Assembly (NCBI GenBank): GCA_046294845.1
Contig: JBKBNU010000001.1
Coordinates: 1,860,001 to 1,924,000, forward strand
Direction: 5' to 3'
DNA: 64,000 nucleotides
Source of the DNA: Micavibrio_C sp046294845
GTDB taxonomy: Bacteria > Pseudomonadota > Alphaproteobacteria > Micavibrionales > Micavibrionaceae
Made by a program: the position numbers and the translations under genes. Shown here piece after piece: positions 50,276 to 59,357 of this stretch. Each line of letters begins with the position of its first letter. Position 1 is the first letter of the stretch. The notes beneath the pieces are model-generated. The model was not told where the DNA came from, did no database searches, and worked only from the letters and a program-made list of their open reading frames with translations.

Positions 50276-51142
50276 ATGAAAATAGTTGGCTTCCTTGTTG
50301 TTATCGCCTGTACCTTCGGCGGCTATTTATGGGCTGGCGGACACATGGCTCCTATCGTCAAAGCTGCCCCGCCGGAAATCCTGATCATCATGGGCTGTGC
50401 GATTGGTGCTTTTATCATCGCAAACACAACTCATACTATTAAAGCAACCATGTCCAGCATGGGGTGCATTATAAAGCCAGAGGCCCATGACAAGGCATCC
50501 TATATGGAATTGCTAAGTGTCATGTATATGCTTTTCAAGCTAGCCCGCACCAAAGGTTGGCTGGCACTTGAATCACACATTGAAGATCCTGAGAACAGTG
50601 AACTGTTCAAACAATTCCCCGGATTCATTCATAACCATCATGCCATCACCTTCGTCTGCGACTATTTGCGGATTATTTCTCTCGGGAATGAGAATCCTCA
50701 CGAAATAGAAGCTTTGATGGATGAAGAAATTGAATCCCTGACACACGAAAAAATGCACCCTTCTCACGCTATCCAGACTATGGCAGACGGTATTCCGGCC
50801 CTTGGTATTGTGGCTGCTGTTCTCGGTGTTATTAAAACCATGGGATCGATTACCGAGCCACCGGAGGTTTTGGGTAAAATGATTGGTGGCGCGCTGGTTG
50901 GTACATTCCTTGGGGTGTTTCTGGCCTACGGCTTTATCGGTCCTCTGGCAGGAGCCTTGAAAGCGCGCGCTGAATCAGAAGTTCTTTATTATCGCTGCAT
51001 GAAAATTTCGATCATTGCCTTCCTGCAGGGAGCAGCCCCTCAAGTGGCGGTTGAATTTGCCCGTAAATTCCTACCCCATAACGTGCAGCCATCTTTCATC
51101 GAACTGGAAGAAAAGCTGAACGAACTGCCGAGCCCGAGCTAG
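50276..51142 (+). CDS. motA: Flagellar motor stator protein MotA
   Basis: 288 aa, four membrane helices with a large cytoplasmic loop. Family blocks: MKIVGFLVVIACTFGGY at the start, HPSHAIQTMADGIPALGIVAAVLGVIKTMG and GGALVGTFLGVFLAYGFIGPLA in helices 3-4. Together with MotB it forms the ion channel that drives flagellar rotation. An ATG 11 codons upstream (50243) is in frame, but the MKIVG start is the standard one for this group; neither has a well-spaced ribosome-binding site. motB follows 10 bp later. Confidence 0.96.
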   Translation: MKIVGFLVVIACTFGGYLWAGGHMAPIVKAAPPEILIIMGCAIGAFIIANTTHTIKATMSSMGCIIKPEAHDKASYMELLSVMYMLFKLARTKGWLALESHIEDPENSELFKQFPGFIHNHHAITFVCDYLRIISLGNENPHEIEALMDEEIESLTHEKMHPSHAIQTMADGIPALGIVAAVLGVIKTMGSITEPPEVLGKMIGGALVGTFLGVFLAYGFIGPLAGALKARAESEVLYYRCMKISIIAFLQGAAPQVAVEFARKFLPHNVQPSFIELEEKLNELPSPS

Positions 51143-51152
51143 GAGATAATGC

Positions 51153-52169
51153 GTGGCCAATAAAGACCAGGAACTCCAGCCGATCATCATCAAGAAGATC
51201 AAAAAAAGCGGCGATGGCCACCATGGCGGCGCTTGGAAAGTGGCCTATGCCGACTTCGTGACGGCGATGATGGCATTCTTCCTGTTGCTTTGGCTTTTGA
51301 ATGTGACAACCGATGAAGCCAAAAACGCAATCGCCAACTATTTTGACCCCACCCACCCCGAACTGTCTGATGCTACCAGCGGTGCCGGTGGTGTGTTGGG
51401 CGGATTGACAGTTACGACCGAAGGCGCCATGGCACAAATGTCGCAGCCTGTAACATCGAACTATGCTTCCGGTGCTACACGTACCGCCGTCAAAGCAGGC
51501 GATCAGGGCGTTGATAATCCTACAATCACAGATGAAGACATCGCCGAGCTGGAAGCCCAATTCCGCAAGGAAGAAGAAGCACGTTTTGAAGAGGCCAAGA
51601 AGGAACTGGAAGAGCGCATGGCCGCCGATCCGCAACTGCAAGAGCTGATGAAGAACGTTATGATCGACATCACTCCAGAAGGGCTTAGAATCCAGATTGT
51701 TGATCAGGATGGCCGACCGATGTTCCCGAGCGGCAGCGCCGAGATGTATGATTACACCCGCAAATTGATGGATACAGTAGCCGCTATCATCCTAAAAATG
51801 CCTAACGACATTTCCATTCGGGGCCATACTGACAGTCAGCCCTATGGAGCAGGCGCCAAATACACCAACTGGGAACTTTCAGCAGACCGTGCAAATTCCA
51901 CACGTCGGATTTTGCTGAGCAATAGCATTCCCGAAAAACGCCTCGCCAATGTGATGGGTAAAGCAGACCGTGAACATCTGGTTACAGACAAACCCCTTGA
52001 TGCCCGCAACCGCCGCATCAGCGTAATTCTGCTCAAAGAGACAATCCAGCAAGCCTATGAACGCGGCGCTTTCAACGAGAAAGTCAAAAAAGGTTCCAAG
52101 CTTGACGAAAATCTGAAGAAGCAGGTTGATACCTTCAAGAAATCACAGGGCGCTGTCCAGTTCCCTTAA
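51153..52169 (+). CDS. motB: Flagellar motor protein MotB
   Basis: 338 aa. The single N-terminal membrane helix AYADFVTAMMAFFLLLWLLNV carries the proton-binding aspartate. A long charged linker (about residues 125-165) precedes a C-terminal OmpA-like peptidoglycan-binding domain (IRGHTDSQPYGAG, NWELSADRANSTRRIL). GTG start with AGGAGA six to seven bases upstream. The linker is rich in Glu/Lys and probably a coiled coil (EAQFRKEEEARFEEAKKELE). MotB anchors the stator to the cell wall. Co-transcribed with motA. Confidence 0.96.
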   Translation: MANKDQELQPIIIKKIKKSGDGHHGGAWKVAYADFVTAMMAFFLLLWLLNVTTDEAKNAIANYFDPTHPELSDATSGAGGVLGGLTVTTEGAMAQMSQPVTSNYASGATRTAVKAGDQGVDNPTITDEDIAELEAQFRKEEEARFEEAKKELEERMAADPQLQELMKNVMIDITPEGLRIQIVDQDGRPMFPSGSAEMYDYTRKLMDTVAAIILKMPNDISIRGHTDSQPYGAGAKYTNWELSADRANSTRRILLSNSIPEKRLANVMGKADREHLVTDKPLDARNRRISVILLKETIQQAYERGAFNEKVKKGSKLDENLKKQVDTFKKSQGAVQFP

Positions 52170-52193
52170 GCCCAAGCTATCCGGAGACTGCCC

Positions 52194-52216
52194 CTTACTG
52201 CTTGATAAGCAGTAAG
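52194..52216. terminator. Hairpin between convergent motB and parC
   Basis: A perfect 10-bp stem CTTACTGCTT/AAGCAGTAAG with a GAT loop. No T-run flanks it on either strand, so termination strength is uncertain, but its position between two convergent genes fits. Confidence 0.5.
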
Positions 52217-52218
52217 CT

Positions 52219-54477
52219 CTAAGAAAATTTATTTGATTTGGGGAAGCCGTTTGGCGGCAACTTGCCAGCCTGCGCCCGCTCACCGATCCATGCCTTGACG
52301 TTATCGACCTTCACCTCGGAAGAACCAGAACGATAAGTCAGACCCCCCTTCAGGTTGAATGTACGTACATCGCTCAAACGGCCATCCTTGAACTTCTGCA
52401 GGATAACGCCCTTGCCTTTTGACATCTCAGGAACCTGATCCATCGGGAAGACCAACATCTTGCGGTTGGTACCAATGATCGCAACATGATTGTCGTTTGG
52501 TTCTATACGTTGGCAAATGCGCGCCTCTATCTTGCCATCGACATTCAAAATCTGCTTGCCATTTTTGGTTTGCGCCAGAACATCCTTTTCAGGAACGATA
52601 AAACCGCGCCCGTCTTCCGATGCCACCAGCAATCTGCCTTCAGGGTTATAAACCATCAGCATGGCGATATCGGAATCATTTGGCAGATCGACCATCAATC
52701 GCACAGGTTCGCCGAAACCCCGGCCCGGCGGCAACTTGTCACAAGAAATTGTGTAGAAACGGCCATTGGTGCCAAAGGCTATCAGCTTGTCATTGGTCAT
52801 GGCTTCGATCACGAAGCGGCCACGGTCACCATCCTTGTAGGAGAAGTCCTTCGGATTATGCTCGTGCCCTTTCATGGCCTTGATCCAGCCCTTGGCCGAA
52901 CAAATCACCGTAATCGGCTCTTTTTCTGTCAGGGCATCTTCAATCTGCTCAATGGCAACAAGGCTTGGCGCCTTGCCAATTTTGGTACGGCGCGCACCCA
53001 AGGCGGTATTGCTATCAAACAGCTTCTTGATATCGCCTACCTGCTTCTTAATCTCTTTCCATTGTTTGGATTCAGACTTCAGCAAGGCTTGCAGCCCATC
53101 ACGTTCCTTCGAAAGATCGTTATGTTCGCGCTTCAGCTCCATTTCCTCAAGTTTGCGCAAAGAACGCAGGCGCATATTCAAAATAGCCTCGGCCTGCACA
53201 TCGGTCAGATCAAAAGCCTTCATCAATTCAGGCTTCGGCTCATCCGATTCACGGATAATCCGGATTACTTCATCAATATTCAGATAAACGATGAGGTAAC
53301 CGGCCAAAACTTCCAGACGGTGCAGAACCTGTTCCAGCCTGTACTGGGAACGGCGCACCAGAACTTCCTGACGATGATTGAGCCATGCCTGCAAGACTTC
53401 CTGCAGGTTCATAACACGCGGCACAAGACCGCCATCCAGAACATTCATGTTCATGGAAAAGCGGATTTCAAGATCGCAATTGCGATAGAGTGCTTCCATC
53501 AGCAATTCGGGTTCTATGTTCCGTGTCTTCGGTACCAGAACCAGACGGATATCTTCGGCGCTTTCATCACGCACATCATCGAGCATCGCAAGTTTCTTGG
53601 ATGTTATCAGCTCGGCAATTTTCTCGATCAGTTTTGATTTTTGCACCTGATAAGGAATTTCAGTGACAACAATTTGCCACGCACCGGCTTTGGCTTCCTC
53701 GACTTCCCACTTCGCACGCAAACGGAATGATCCGCGTCCTGTCTTATAAGCCTCAAGGATATTTTCCTTGGGTTCAACCAACGTACCGCCCGTCGGGAAA
53801 TCAGGGCCTTTGACGATCTTGCAAAGCTGTTCGACCGTTGTGTTATCCTGATCGAGCATCAGCTCCATCGCCTCACACAACTCGGCAACATTATGCGGGG
53901 GAATATTGGTGGCCATACCCACAGCAATACCGGAGGAACCGTTCGCCAGCAGGTTGGGGAAGTTTGACGGCATCACGAGAGGCTCGCTGCCCTCGCCGTC
54001 ATAGGTCGGACGAAAATCGACAGCGTCTTCGTCGATGCCTTCCATGATCAACTCGGCAACTTTTGTCAGACGTGCTTCTGTGTAACGCATAGCAGCCGCA
54101 TTATCGCCGTCAATGTTACCAAAGTTACCTTGGCCATCGACTAAGGGATAGCGCACGGCAAAATCCTGCGCCAGACGCACAAGCGCATCGTAAACGGAAC
54201 TATCGCCGTGGGGGTGAAACTTACCGATCACATCACCGACCACGCGCGCCGATTTTTTCGGGCTGAGTTCGGGTTTCAATTTCAACTGGTACATCGCGTA
54301 CATCAAACGGCGATGCACAGGCTTCAGACCATCGCGCACATCCGGCAAGGAGCGCGACATGATGGTTGAAAGTGCATAGGACAAATAGCGCTCGGACAGG
54401 ATATCTGTCAGCGGCTGATCTACAATTTTTTGTTCTACGGGTCCGGAAGACCCTCCTGATTTACCTTTACGTGCCAT
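52219..54477 (-). CDS. parC: DNA topoisomerase IV subunit A
   Basis: 752 aa. The catalytic tyrosine is in AAAMRYTEARLT. The quinolone-determining region reads GDVIGKFHPHGDSSVYDAL, i.e. serine at the position usually changed in resistance, so wild type. The C-terminal domain is short, as in alphaproteobacterial ParC, and lacks the GyrA box; it ends in a basic LPPNGFPKSNKF tail. The first ten residues are Gly/Ser/Lys-rich and flexible. parE is not in the window. The recO gene follows upstream in the same orientation (73 bp), so they may share a transcript. Confidence 0.95.
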   Translation of the reverse strand: MARKGKSGGSSGPVEQKIVDQPLTDILSERYLSYALSTIMSRSLPDVRDGLKPVHRRLMYAMYQLKLKPELSPKKSARVVGDVIGKFHPHGDSSVYDALVRLAQDFAVRYPLVDGQGNFGNIDGDNAAAMRYTEARLTKVAELIMEGIDEDAVDFRPTYDGEGSEPLVMPSNFPNLLANGSSGIAVGMATNIPPHNVAELCEAMELMLDQDNTTVEQLCKIVKGPDFPTGGTLVEPKENILEAYKTGRGSFRLRAKWEVEEAKAGAWQIVVTEIPYQVQKSKLIEKIAELITSKKLAMLDDVRDESAEDIRLVLVPKTRNIEPELLMEALYRNCDLEIRFSMNMNVLDGGLVPRVMNLQEVLQAWLNHRQEVLVRRSQYRLEQVLHRLEVLAGYLIVYLNIDEVIRIIRESDEPKPELMKAFDLTDVQAEAILNMRLRSLRKLEEMELKREHNDLSKERDGLQALLKSESKQWKEIKKQVGDIKKLFDSNTALGARRTKIGKAPSLVAIEQIEDALTEKEPITVICSAKGWIKAMKGHEHNPKDFSYKDGDRGRFVIEAMTNDKLIAFGTNGRFYTISCDKLPPGRGFGEPVRLMVDLPNDSDIAMLMVYNPEGRLLVASEDGRGFIVPEKDVLAQTKNGKQILNVDGKIEARICQRIEPNDNHVAIIGTNRKMLVFPMDQVPEMSKGKGVILQKFKDGRLSDVRTFNLKGGLTYRSGSSEVKVDNVKAWIGERAQAGKLPPNGFPKSNKFS

Positions 54478-54550
54478 GGGTTGGTTTTAGCCGATCTGGG
54501 CGGGGTTGCAAGCCTAAAAAGGCTTATTTTCTGCGGTTTTCCGCATATTT

Positions 54551-55300
54551 TCAGGCTTGCAGCAGGGTTGGAGCCTCGCAAAAGCGGGCGAATCTTTCCT
54601 GAAAACGGACCCGCGACTCAGGCAATCCCTGCGTATGGTGGACAAACGCCCAATGCTCGAGGAAATACGCTGTCATCTTTAATCCGGTCAGAACATCCGG
54701 ATGATCGCCCCCTTGCCTTTCGGGACGCAGGAACAAGGGCAAGGGCAATAATTTTTCAAGATACGGCTCTGCTGCCTTGGCGCTTACGGCCCTTCCCGAC
54801 TTCGGGGAGATATGGGTGAGTGTCTGCGGGTCACCACCCGCTGCACATTTCGACAGGTCGATACCAAAACCAAGCTCGCGCAGGAAAGCCAGTTCCCAAA
54901 CGATATAGGATGGCCCCCATGATCCGGTCTCCAATGTCTGCAGCAAAGCCAGAATACCATAGAACAACCCGCAATGGCTTTCACGCTCCGGCAAAGCCGC
55001 ATCGCAAAGCGCACAAGCAGACATCAGCGCTGCCAAACGCAACGGATCATCCATCACGGTAATCGCGAGGGCTTCCTGAAGTTCAAGTTCGTAAGTGCCC
55101 ATGCTATCCGACAGGCGGGAACTCCATTCCGCACTCACCAGATTGCCCGATTGCAAAATTCCCCGCATACGGGCCGAATGTGCCCCGCGCACATAGCCCG
55201 CATGGCGGCCATGTTGTTCGGTCAAGAGGGTGACAACCGCCCCGTTTTCACCGTGCGGCCTGACCCCGAGAACTATCCCCTGATCCTTCCAGATTTCCAT
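54551..55300 (-). CDS. recO: DNA repair protein RecO
   Basis: 249 aa. N-terminal OB-fold (GIVLGVRPHGENGAVVTLLTEQHGRHAGYVRGA) and a helical domain with the partial zinc region (LCDAALPERESHCGLFYGIL); of the four cysteines of zinc-binding RecO only some are seen, as in many alphaproteobacteria. It acts with RecF and RecR in loading RecA on gapped DNA. Length is normal. Start ATG 55300 has no strong ribosome-binding site. It precedes parC in the direction of transcription. Confidence 0.93.
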   Translation of the reverse strand: MEIWKDQGIVLGVRPHGENGAVVTLLTEQHGRHAGYVRGAHSARMRGILQSGNLVSAEWSSRLSDSMGTYELELQEALAITVMDDPLRLAALMSACALCDAALPERESHCGLFYGILALLQTLETGSWGPSYIVWELAFLRELGFGIDLSKCAAGGDPQTLTHISPKSGRAVSAKAAEPYLEKLLPLPLFLRPERQGGDHPDVLTGLKMTAYFLEHWAFVHHTQGLPESRVRFQERFARFCEAPTLLQA

Positions 55301-55389
55301 TTACATACTCTAGCAAATTCGTACTTGGCAGGTCACCCCTGCTTGTTCATTATAAGGGCAGATATGAACAGTTTAAGGGGGACAAACTG

Positions 55390-56022
55390 ATGCTGCTACC
55401 CAAGCCTTTTTACCTGATACGTCACGGCCAAAGCCGCGCCAATGAACGCCGGATTACAGCAGGTGGCCTATTCGATAGCCCCCTGACCAATAAAGGCCGC
55501 GATCAGGCCCATGCCTTGCGCCCCCATTTGAAAGACAACTTACTGCCCATGCCTTCGGTGATATATCACAGCACGATGATCCGCGCCCACGATACAGCGC
55601 GTATTCTGAATGAAGAATTGGGACTGGAGATGATTGCCGATTTTGCCTTGCGTGAACATGATCTGGGCGGATGGGACGGTTTGCCATGGGAAGATGTTAT
55701 CCCCCAGTTGCGGGCCAAGGTTCCTCCCCCCGGTGGTGAAACAACAGAACGCTTTGCCGAACGCATCAGGGACACACTGAACAAAATTCTAAAGACGTCG
55801 GATGAAAAAAATCCGCCTATGATTGTAGCGCATGGCGGACTCTTCCATGCCATCGGCCACATGTACGAATGCGCTATCACTGACATAAATAACTGCCATA
55901 TGCATTTCTTTGAACCCCTGCCTGAAAAACAGGAATTCCCGTGGCATATCTGGCAATTTGATATAGAAGAAGAAAGCGCCGGACTGATTAAACGCCCAGC
56001 GCCCTTTTTAAAAGCAGCCTAA
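55390..56022 (+). CDS. Histidine phosphatase (phosphoglycerate mutase-like) family protein
   Basis: 210 aa. Catalytic RHG motif in YLIRHGQSRANERR (His12), with SPLTNKGRDQAHALR, HSTMIRAHDTARIL, EHDLGGWDGLPWED, and the second histidine in IVAHGGLFHAIGH. The acidic, aromatic C terminus is typical of the branch with short-chain phosphatases (CobC/GpmB-like); substrate not predictable. GGGGGACA precedes the ATG at good spacing. It seems to be a single-gene unit, divergent from recO and convergent with the MepK-like gene. Confidence 0.9.
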   Translation: MLLPKPFYLIRHGQSRANERRITAGGLFDSPLTNKGRDQAHALRPHLKDNLLPMPSVIYHSTMIRAHDTARILNEELGLEMIADFALREHDLGGWDGLPWEDVIPQLRAKVPPPGGETTERFAERIRDTLNKILKTSDEKNPPMIVAHGGLFHAIGHMYECAITDINNCHMHFFEPLPEKQEFPWHIWQFDIEEESAGLIKRPAPFLKAA

Positions 56023-56047
56023 AGGAAATAGGAATGCCGCGCCTTCA

Positions 56048-56626
56048 TTACCAGGTGCGGAACTTGCCCGTATCAACGTGTACGAAGTTACTGCGCGCGT
56101 AGTAACCTACACCACCGGCCTTGAGACCGACGGCAACATCACGCAAACCTCTTGTCGATACGCCTGCCATACGGAAGTCAATCGCCTGCCCCGAGAGGTG
56201 CATTGAATTACGGGCAACGCCGGAACTGGCATTGCGCAGCATCGCATTTGTTTTTGGTGAACGGTAACCGGACAGGATTTCAAGCGCCTGATTGCGGCCT
56301 GTTTTACGGTGAACCATATAAATAATATCAATCACGCGGGGATCGATTGGAAAAACCTCATTTGTACGGAAATCGCGAAGAACATAATTAATCTCTTCAA
56401 AAGCGTCCGGCAGGTATTTGTTACCTACACGGTAGGTCCCCGAAAAACGCTCGCCCGTGTGGGTGTTCAAGAAAGAAATGTCATAGGAACCCGCCTTGGG
56501 CATCTTGAAAGCAGCCGCCTCGGCCAATGTCGGGAAAAGAATTGTACCGGCAGCGCCCCATAGACCGGCCTTTAATACTTCACGGCGCGATAACCCCTGT
56601 TGAGAGTCGTTTGAGTTCAAAATCAT
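56048..56626 (-). CDS. mepK: MepK/YcbK-like murein endopeptidase (DUF882, M15 family)
   Basis: 192 aa. The Tat-type signal starts SRREVLKAGLWGAAG and ends near AEAAAF. The catalytic domain shows EILSGYRSPKTN, the metal ligands in NSMHLSGQAIDFR, and FVHVDTGKFR. E. coli MepK cuts 3-3 and 4-3 peptidoglycan cross-links in the periplasm. It lies 187 bp downstream of a YcbB-like L,D-transpeptidase that makes 3-3 links, repeating the E. coli ycbB-ycbK gene pair. No clear ribosome-binding site is seen before the ATG. Confidence 0.9.
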   Translation of the reverse strand: MILNSNDSQQGLSRREVLKAGLWGAAGTILFPTLAEAAAFKMPKAGSYDISFLNTHTGERFSGTYRVGNKYLPDAFEEINYVLRDFRTNEVFPIDPRVIDIIYMVHRKTGRNQALEILSGYRSPKTNAMLRNASSGVARNSMHLSGQAIDFRMAGVSTRGLRDVAVGLKAGGVGYYARSNFVHVDTGKFRTW

Positions 56627-56771
56627 GGTGAGTGAATACCTGGGCTGTTTGACGAGGAAAGATTGTCTTAAGCGTTGAGACTCGTTCGTTGGTTAGTTCG
56701 AAGGTGTAATGATTAGAAGCTTTGGAAGGAGAAGTAAAGCTCTCTGACTCTTTGATTGTACGTGATTAAAG

Positions 56772-56786
56772 GGTTGCGCTGCAACC
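56772..56786 (-). terminator. Possible terminator of the L,D-transpeptidase gene
   Basis: GGTTGC-AGC-GCAACC on the minus strand, a 6-bp stem with 3-nt loop, followed by CTTTAATC. It lies 28 bases after the stop at 56814. The short stem and weak T-run make this a tentative call. Confidence 0.4.
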
Positions 56787-56813
56787 ACGATCTTATAAGT
56801 TATTGAAATTCAA

Positions 56814-58577
56814 TTAGAATTTACCTACAGACTTATCCACAACCTCGGCCAGCTCTGTTGATTGAGAGTTGGGAATATGGAAATCATCAGCCTGCACCAT
56901 AACTTTGATCAGACGCTTGTCCTGCTTATAGACATCCGGCCCATAGACCAGACGATTTTGATCATCCAGCCACATCGTCTGATAGACAATATAGACAGGA
57001 AATGGCTCGGCAGCAGATACCTCAACCGTATTCCCCCTGGCTATGACGGCCTCCATTTTGTCGTCAGTCCAGCCTTCGTTATCGGACAGCACAAAACGGG
57101 CAATATCCTCCGGGCGCGAAACCCTGACACAACCGGAACTCAAAGTACGCTCCGTTTTATTGAAATACTCGGGCGTATTGGTGTCATGCAGATAAATATC
57201 GAAGTCATTGGGCATCAGGACACGGATACGACCCAAGGCATTATTATCCCCTTGCGCCTGAACCATGCGGTAACGGTTCATATCGGCACGTGTAACGGCC
57301 ATCCAATCGACCTCCAACGGATCAACTGTCCGACGATCCTTGCCTGTACCTTCAAAAATCTCGATACCCTTTTGGGTCAGATAGGTTGGGTCTTCCTGCA
57401 AACGCGGCAGGAAATCTTTCATCTTGATCCCCATCGGTACGGTCCAATTCGGATTAAAGCGAATACCCTTCACCTCAGATTTAAAAGCCTTCGTCTGGCG
57501 TTCGGGCTTGCCCACAATTACGGGCATTTCATATTTCACTTCACCATCATCCACAGCCCAAAGGGTCTGTGACGGAATATTGACCAGAATATAACGATCG
57601 GGTTTATCCTGATCCATCCAGCGCAAACGTTCCAGATTGGCGATAACCTGATGAATTTGATCCTTATGACTGCGATTCAACAACGCCAGAGTCTTAGGGC
57701 CCACTACGCCATCAGGTTCAAGATTATGCCTGCGCTGAAAGTCCATAACAGCTACCGCCGTTTCATCATCGTAGCGGCTTTCAGGACCGGCGTCCGGATC
57801 ATAACTGACGCCCAGACGTTGCCGCAGGGCCGAAACACCCTTGCTGCTATCCCCCGGATAGAAAGTCGTCTTGCCCAGCTTGATGGGCAATATGGAATCA
57901 TATTCCGCACTTTCACGGCTCAGACGGATCAGTTCCTCCTGCAAACGTTCATAAAGCTGATCCTGCGGAGCCAGATTTTCAAGAGCTTCCTGCGGATCAT
58001 CTTTAGTAGCTACCGCCAGCAATATATCTTCATGGGACTGGGGCTGACGCCAGAATTTTGCATATTCATTGGCAGCCATCGCATTAATACGCATCCCTGT
58101 CATGTCACGGCCATAACGGGCCACAGCATCCGTCAGGAGTAATTCCAGTTCGAAATCATCCTTACCAGTCTGCTCCATCAGGGCGGAAATTTTATCAACG
58201 TGATAGTCTTGGGGATTAAGGCCATGGGTCCACGAATTTTTCAAAACAGAGAAAACATCGGCGGCCTTTTCAAGATTACTCTTGCTTCCCGTCCAAACCG
58301 GCTTGTGGTCCCTAGCCTCATAAAAAGCCTGAATGGCCGATCCGTCAGCAAGCTTGCGGTCGCCAAGGGCACCGTTTGCCAGAACCTGATTGTAAGAAGC
58401 ATTCTTTAACAGGCTGTTTCCAAAGAATAAAACATTGGCGGGAACGGCAAATTGCCCCTGTGCCATGGCTGAATAACCGGCGGCACTGCACATCAGGCCC
58501 GCAGACAGCGCCACCGTCAGGAAAGTCTTCACTTTCCTATATGAACGATCCTGTTTGTTTTCCAGTTGCCGTGACAT
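56814..58577 (-). CDS. YcbB-like L,D-transpeptidase
   Basis: 587 aa periplasmic enzyme forming 3-3 cross-links in peptidoglycan. N-terminal signal/membrane segment (FLTVALSAGLMCSAAGYSAMAQ), a scaffold with an Asp/Trp-rich DGSAIQAFYEARDHKPVWTG region, a peptidoglycan-binding domain (VSALRQRLGVSYDPDAG, PDGVVGPKTLALLN), and the YkuD catalytic domain with the nucleophile in TLSSGCVRVSRPED. The frame is open 15 codons upstream, but ATG 58577 matches the usual start. Neighbours: a mepK-like gene downstream. It may be the regulatory target of the LdtR-type protein at 45597, which is inference. Confidence 0.93.
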   Translation of the reverse strand: MSRQLENKQDRSYRKVKTFLTVALSAGLMCSAAGYSAMAQGQFAVPANVLFFGNSLLKNASYNQVLANGALGDRKLADGSAIQAFYEARDHKPVWTGSKSNLEKAADVFSVLKNSWTHGLNPQDYHVDKISALMEQTGKDDFELELLLTDAVARYGRDMTGMRINAMAANEYAKFWRQPQSHEDILLAVATKDDPQEALENLAPQDQLYERLQEELIRLSRESAEYDSILPIKLGKTTFYPGDSSKGVSALRQRLGVSYDPDAGPESRYDDETAVAVMDFQRRHNLEPDGVVGPKTLALLNRSHKDQIHQVIANLERLRWMDQDKPDRYILVNIPSQTLWAVDDGEVKYEMPVIVGKPERQTKAFKSEVKGIRFNPNWTVPMGIKMKDFLPRLQEDPTYLTQKGIEIFEGTGKDRRTVDPLEVDWMAVTRADMNRYRMVQAQGDNNALGRIRVLMPNDFDIYLHDTNTPEYFNKTERTLSSGCVRVSRPEDIARFVLSDNEGWTDDKMEAVIARGNTVEVSAAEPFPVYIVYQTMWLDDQNRLVYGPDVYKQDKRLIKVMVQADDFHIPNSQSTELAEVVDKSVGKF

Positions 58578-58818
58578 TTTAAAACCCGAATAGGATTCAA
58601 GACACCTATATTGTCGCGCCAAACGATTAAGAGATGATTAGCAAGGAAGGAAATCATGCGAATGCACGATTTTATCAACAGATTCTAATAGTTATTCGGC
58701 CTTTTTAAAAGATGAATTCTACTGAAATTTTCGATAAAGCGTACCATTTTTTCTTGCGCTCCAGCCTTATGTATTACATAAAACAAACAGACAAGACTTT
58801 TTCAGGACAGGAGCCGTC

Positions 58819-59280
58819 ATGACACAATCATTAACAGACGCTACCCACGATAACGGCTTTCAAGAAGACGATGAATGGCCCTTCTACGGCTATCGTGCAA
58901 AACTAGAGCATGCAATAGAACAAACCAAAGACTCTGCCATAGGGATAGCCCGTCCTGATGGTGCCCTTTATGCTGGAAAATCCTACGGGACAGGAACCCC
59001 GCTCTACGTGAAACCCGCCTTAACCCTGACAGATAGCTGGCAAGCTGCCCAAGAGCAGAAGGAATTTACTCTGCCAACAGAAGATCAGCTGGAAGTCCTG
59101 TTCCAGAACCGCGCCAAGCTGGGTCTGTTCAAAGAAAATGCCCCTACCGTCTACCTGACGAGCGAGCAACTAAGCCAAGGCGGTATCTGGGCGTGGCAAG
59201 TATCCGAGGGCGGAAAAAAATTCACCAAGGGCGTTGTATCCGAAAACACCCCGGCCAAAATCATCCCTGTTCTTGCCTGA
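58819..59280 (+). CDS. Unknown protein, weakly DUF1566-like
   Basis: 153 aa. The block LPTEDQLEVLFQNRAKLGLF followed by a YLTSEQ...WAWQVSEGGKKFTKG stretch resembles the LP(T/S)-x-x-EL-x-x-L-x-x-N ... YWSS ... AW-x-x-x-F-x-x-G pattern of DUF1566-type domains, found in surface and phage proteins. This is a pattern-level resemblance, not a firm call. No signal peptide; the N terminus is acidic and polar. AGGAG precedes the ATG. It is a single-gene unit between the transpeptidase promoter and a strong terminator. Confidence 0.55.
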   Translation: MTQSLTDATHDNGFQEDDEWPFYGYRAKLEHAIEQTKDSAIGIARPDGALYAGKSYGTGTPLYVKPALTLTDSWQAAQEQKEFTLPTEDQLEVLFQNRAKLGLFKENAPTVYLTSEQLSQGGIWAWQVSEGGKKFTKGVVSENTPAKIIPVLA

Positions 59281-59312
59281 CCAGCTATCCGGCAGCTAAA
59301 AAGTTCAAAGCA

Positions 59313-59337
59313 AAAACCCCGCCGACAGCGGGGTTTT
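59313..59337. terminator. Bidirectional terminator
   Basis: A 10-bp stem AAAACCCCGC/GCGGGGTTTT with a CGACA loop, flanked by A- and T-runs on both sides. It separates the gene at 58819 from the convergent pfkA-PH operon. Confidence 0.92.
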
Positions 59338-59357
59338 GTTTATTTTCATTCCCCTTC

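Noticed and set aside
52486..53637. Long plus-strand open frame (383 codons) opposite parC
   Set aside because: It lies wholly antisense to a well-supported parC, has no ribosome-binding site or family resemblance, and its composition is that of a reversed coding frame.
56833..56841. Perfect DnaA-box-like TTATCCACA, plus a one-mismatch copy near 14058-14068
   Set aside because: Single isolated copies, the first inside the L,D-transpeptidase coding sequence; no cluster, AT-rich unwinding region or dnaA gene, so no origin.
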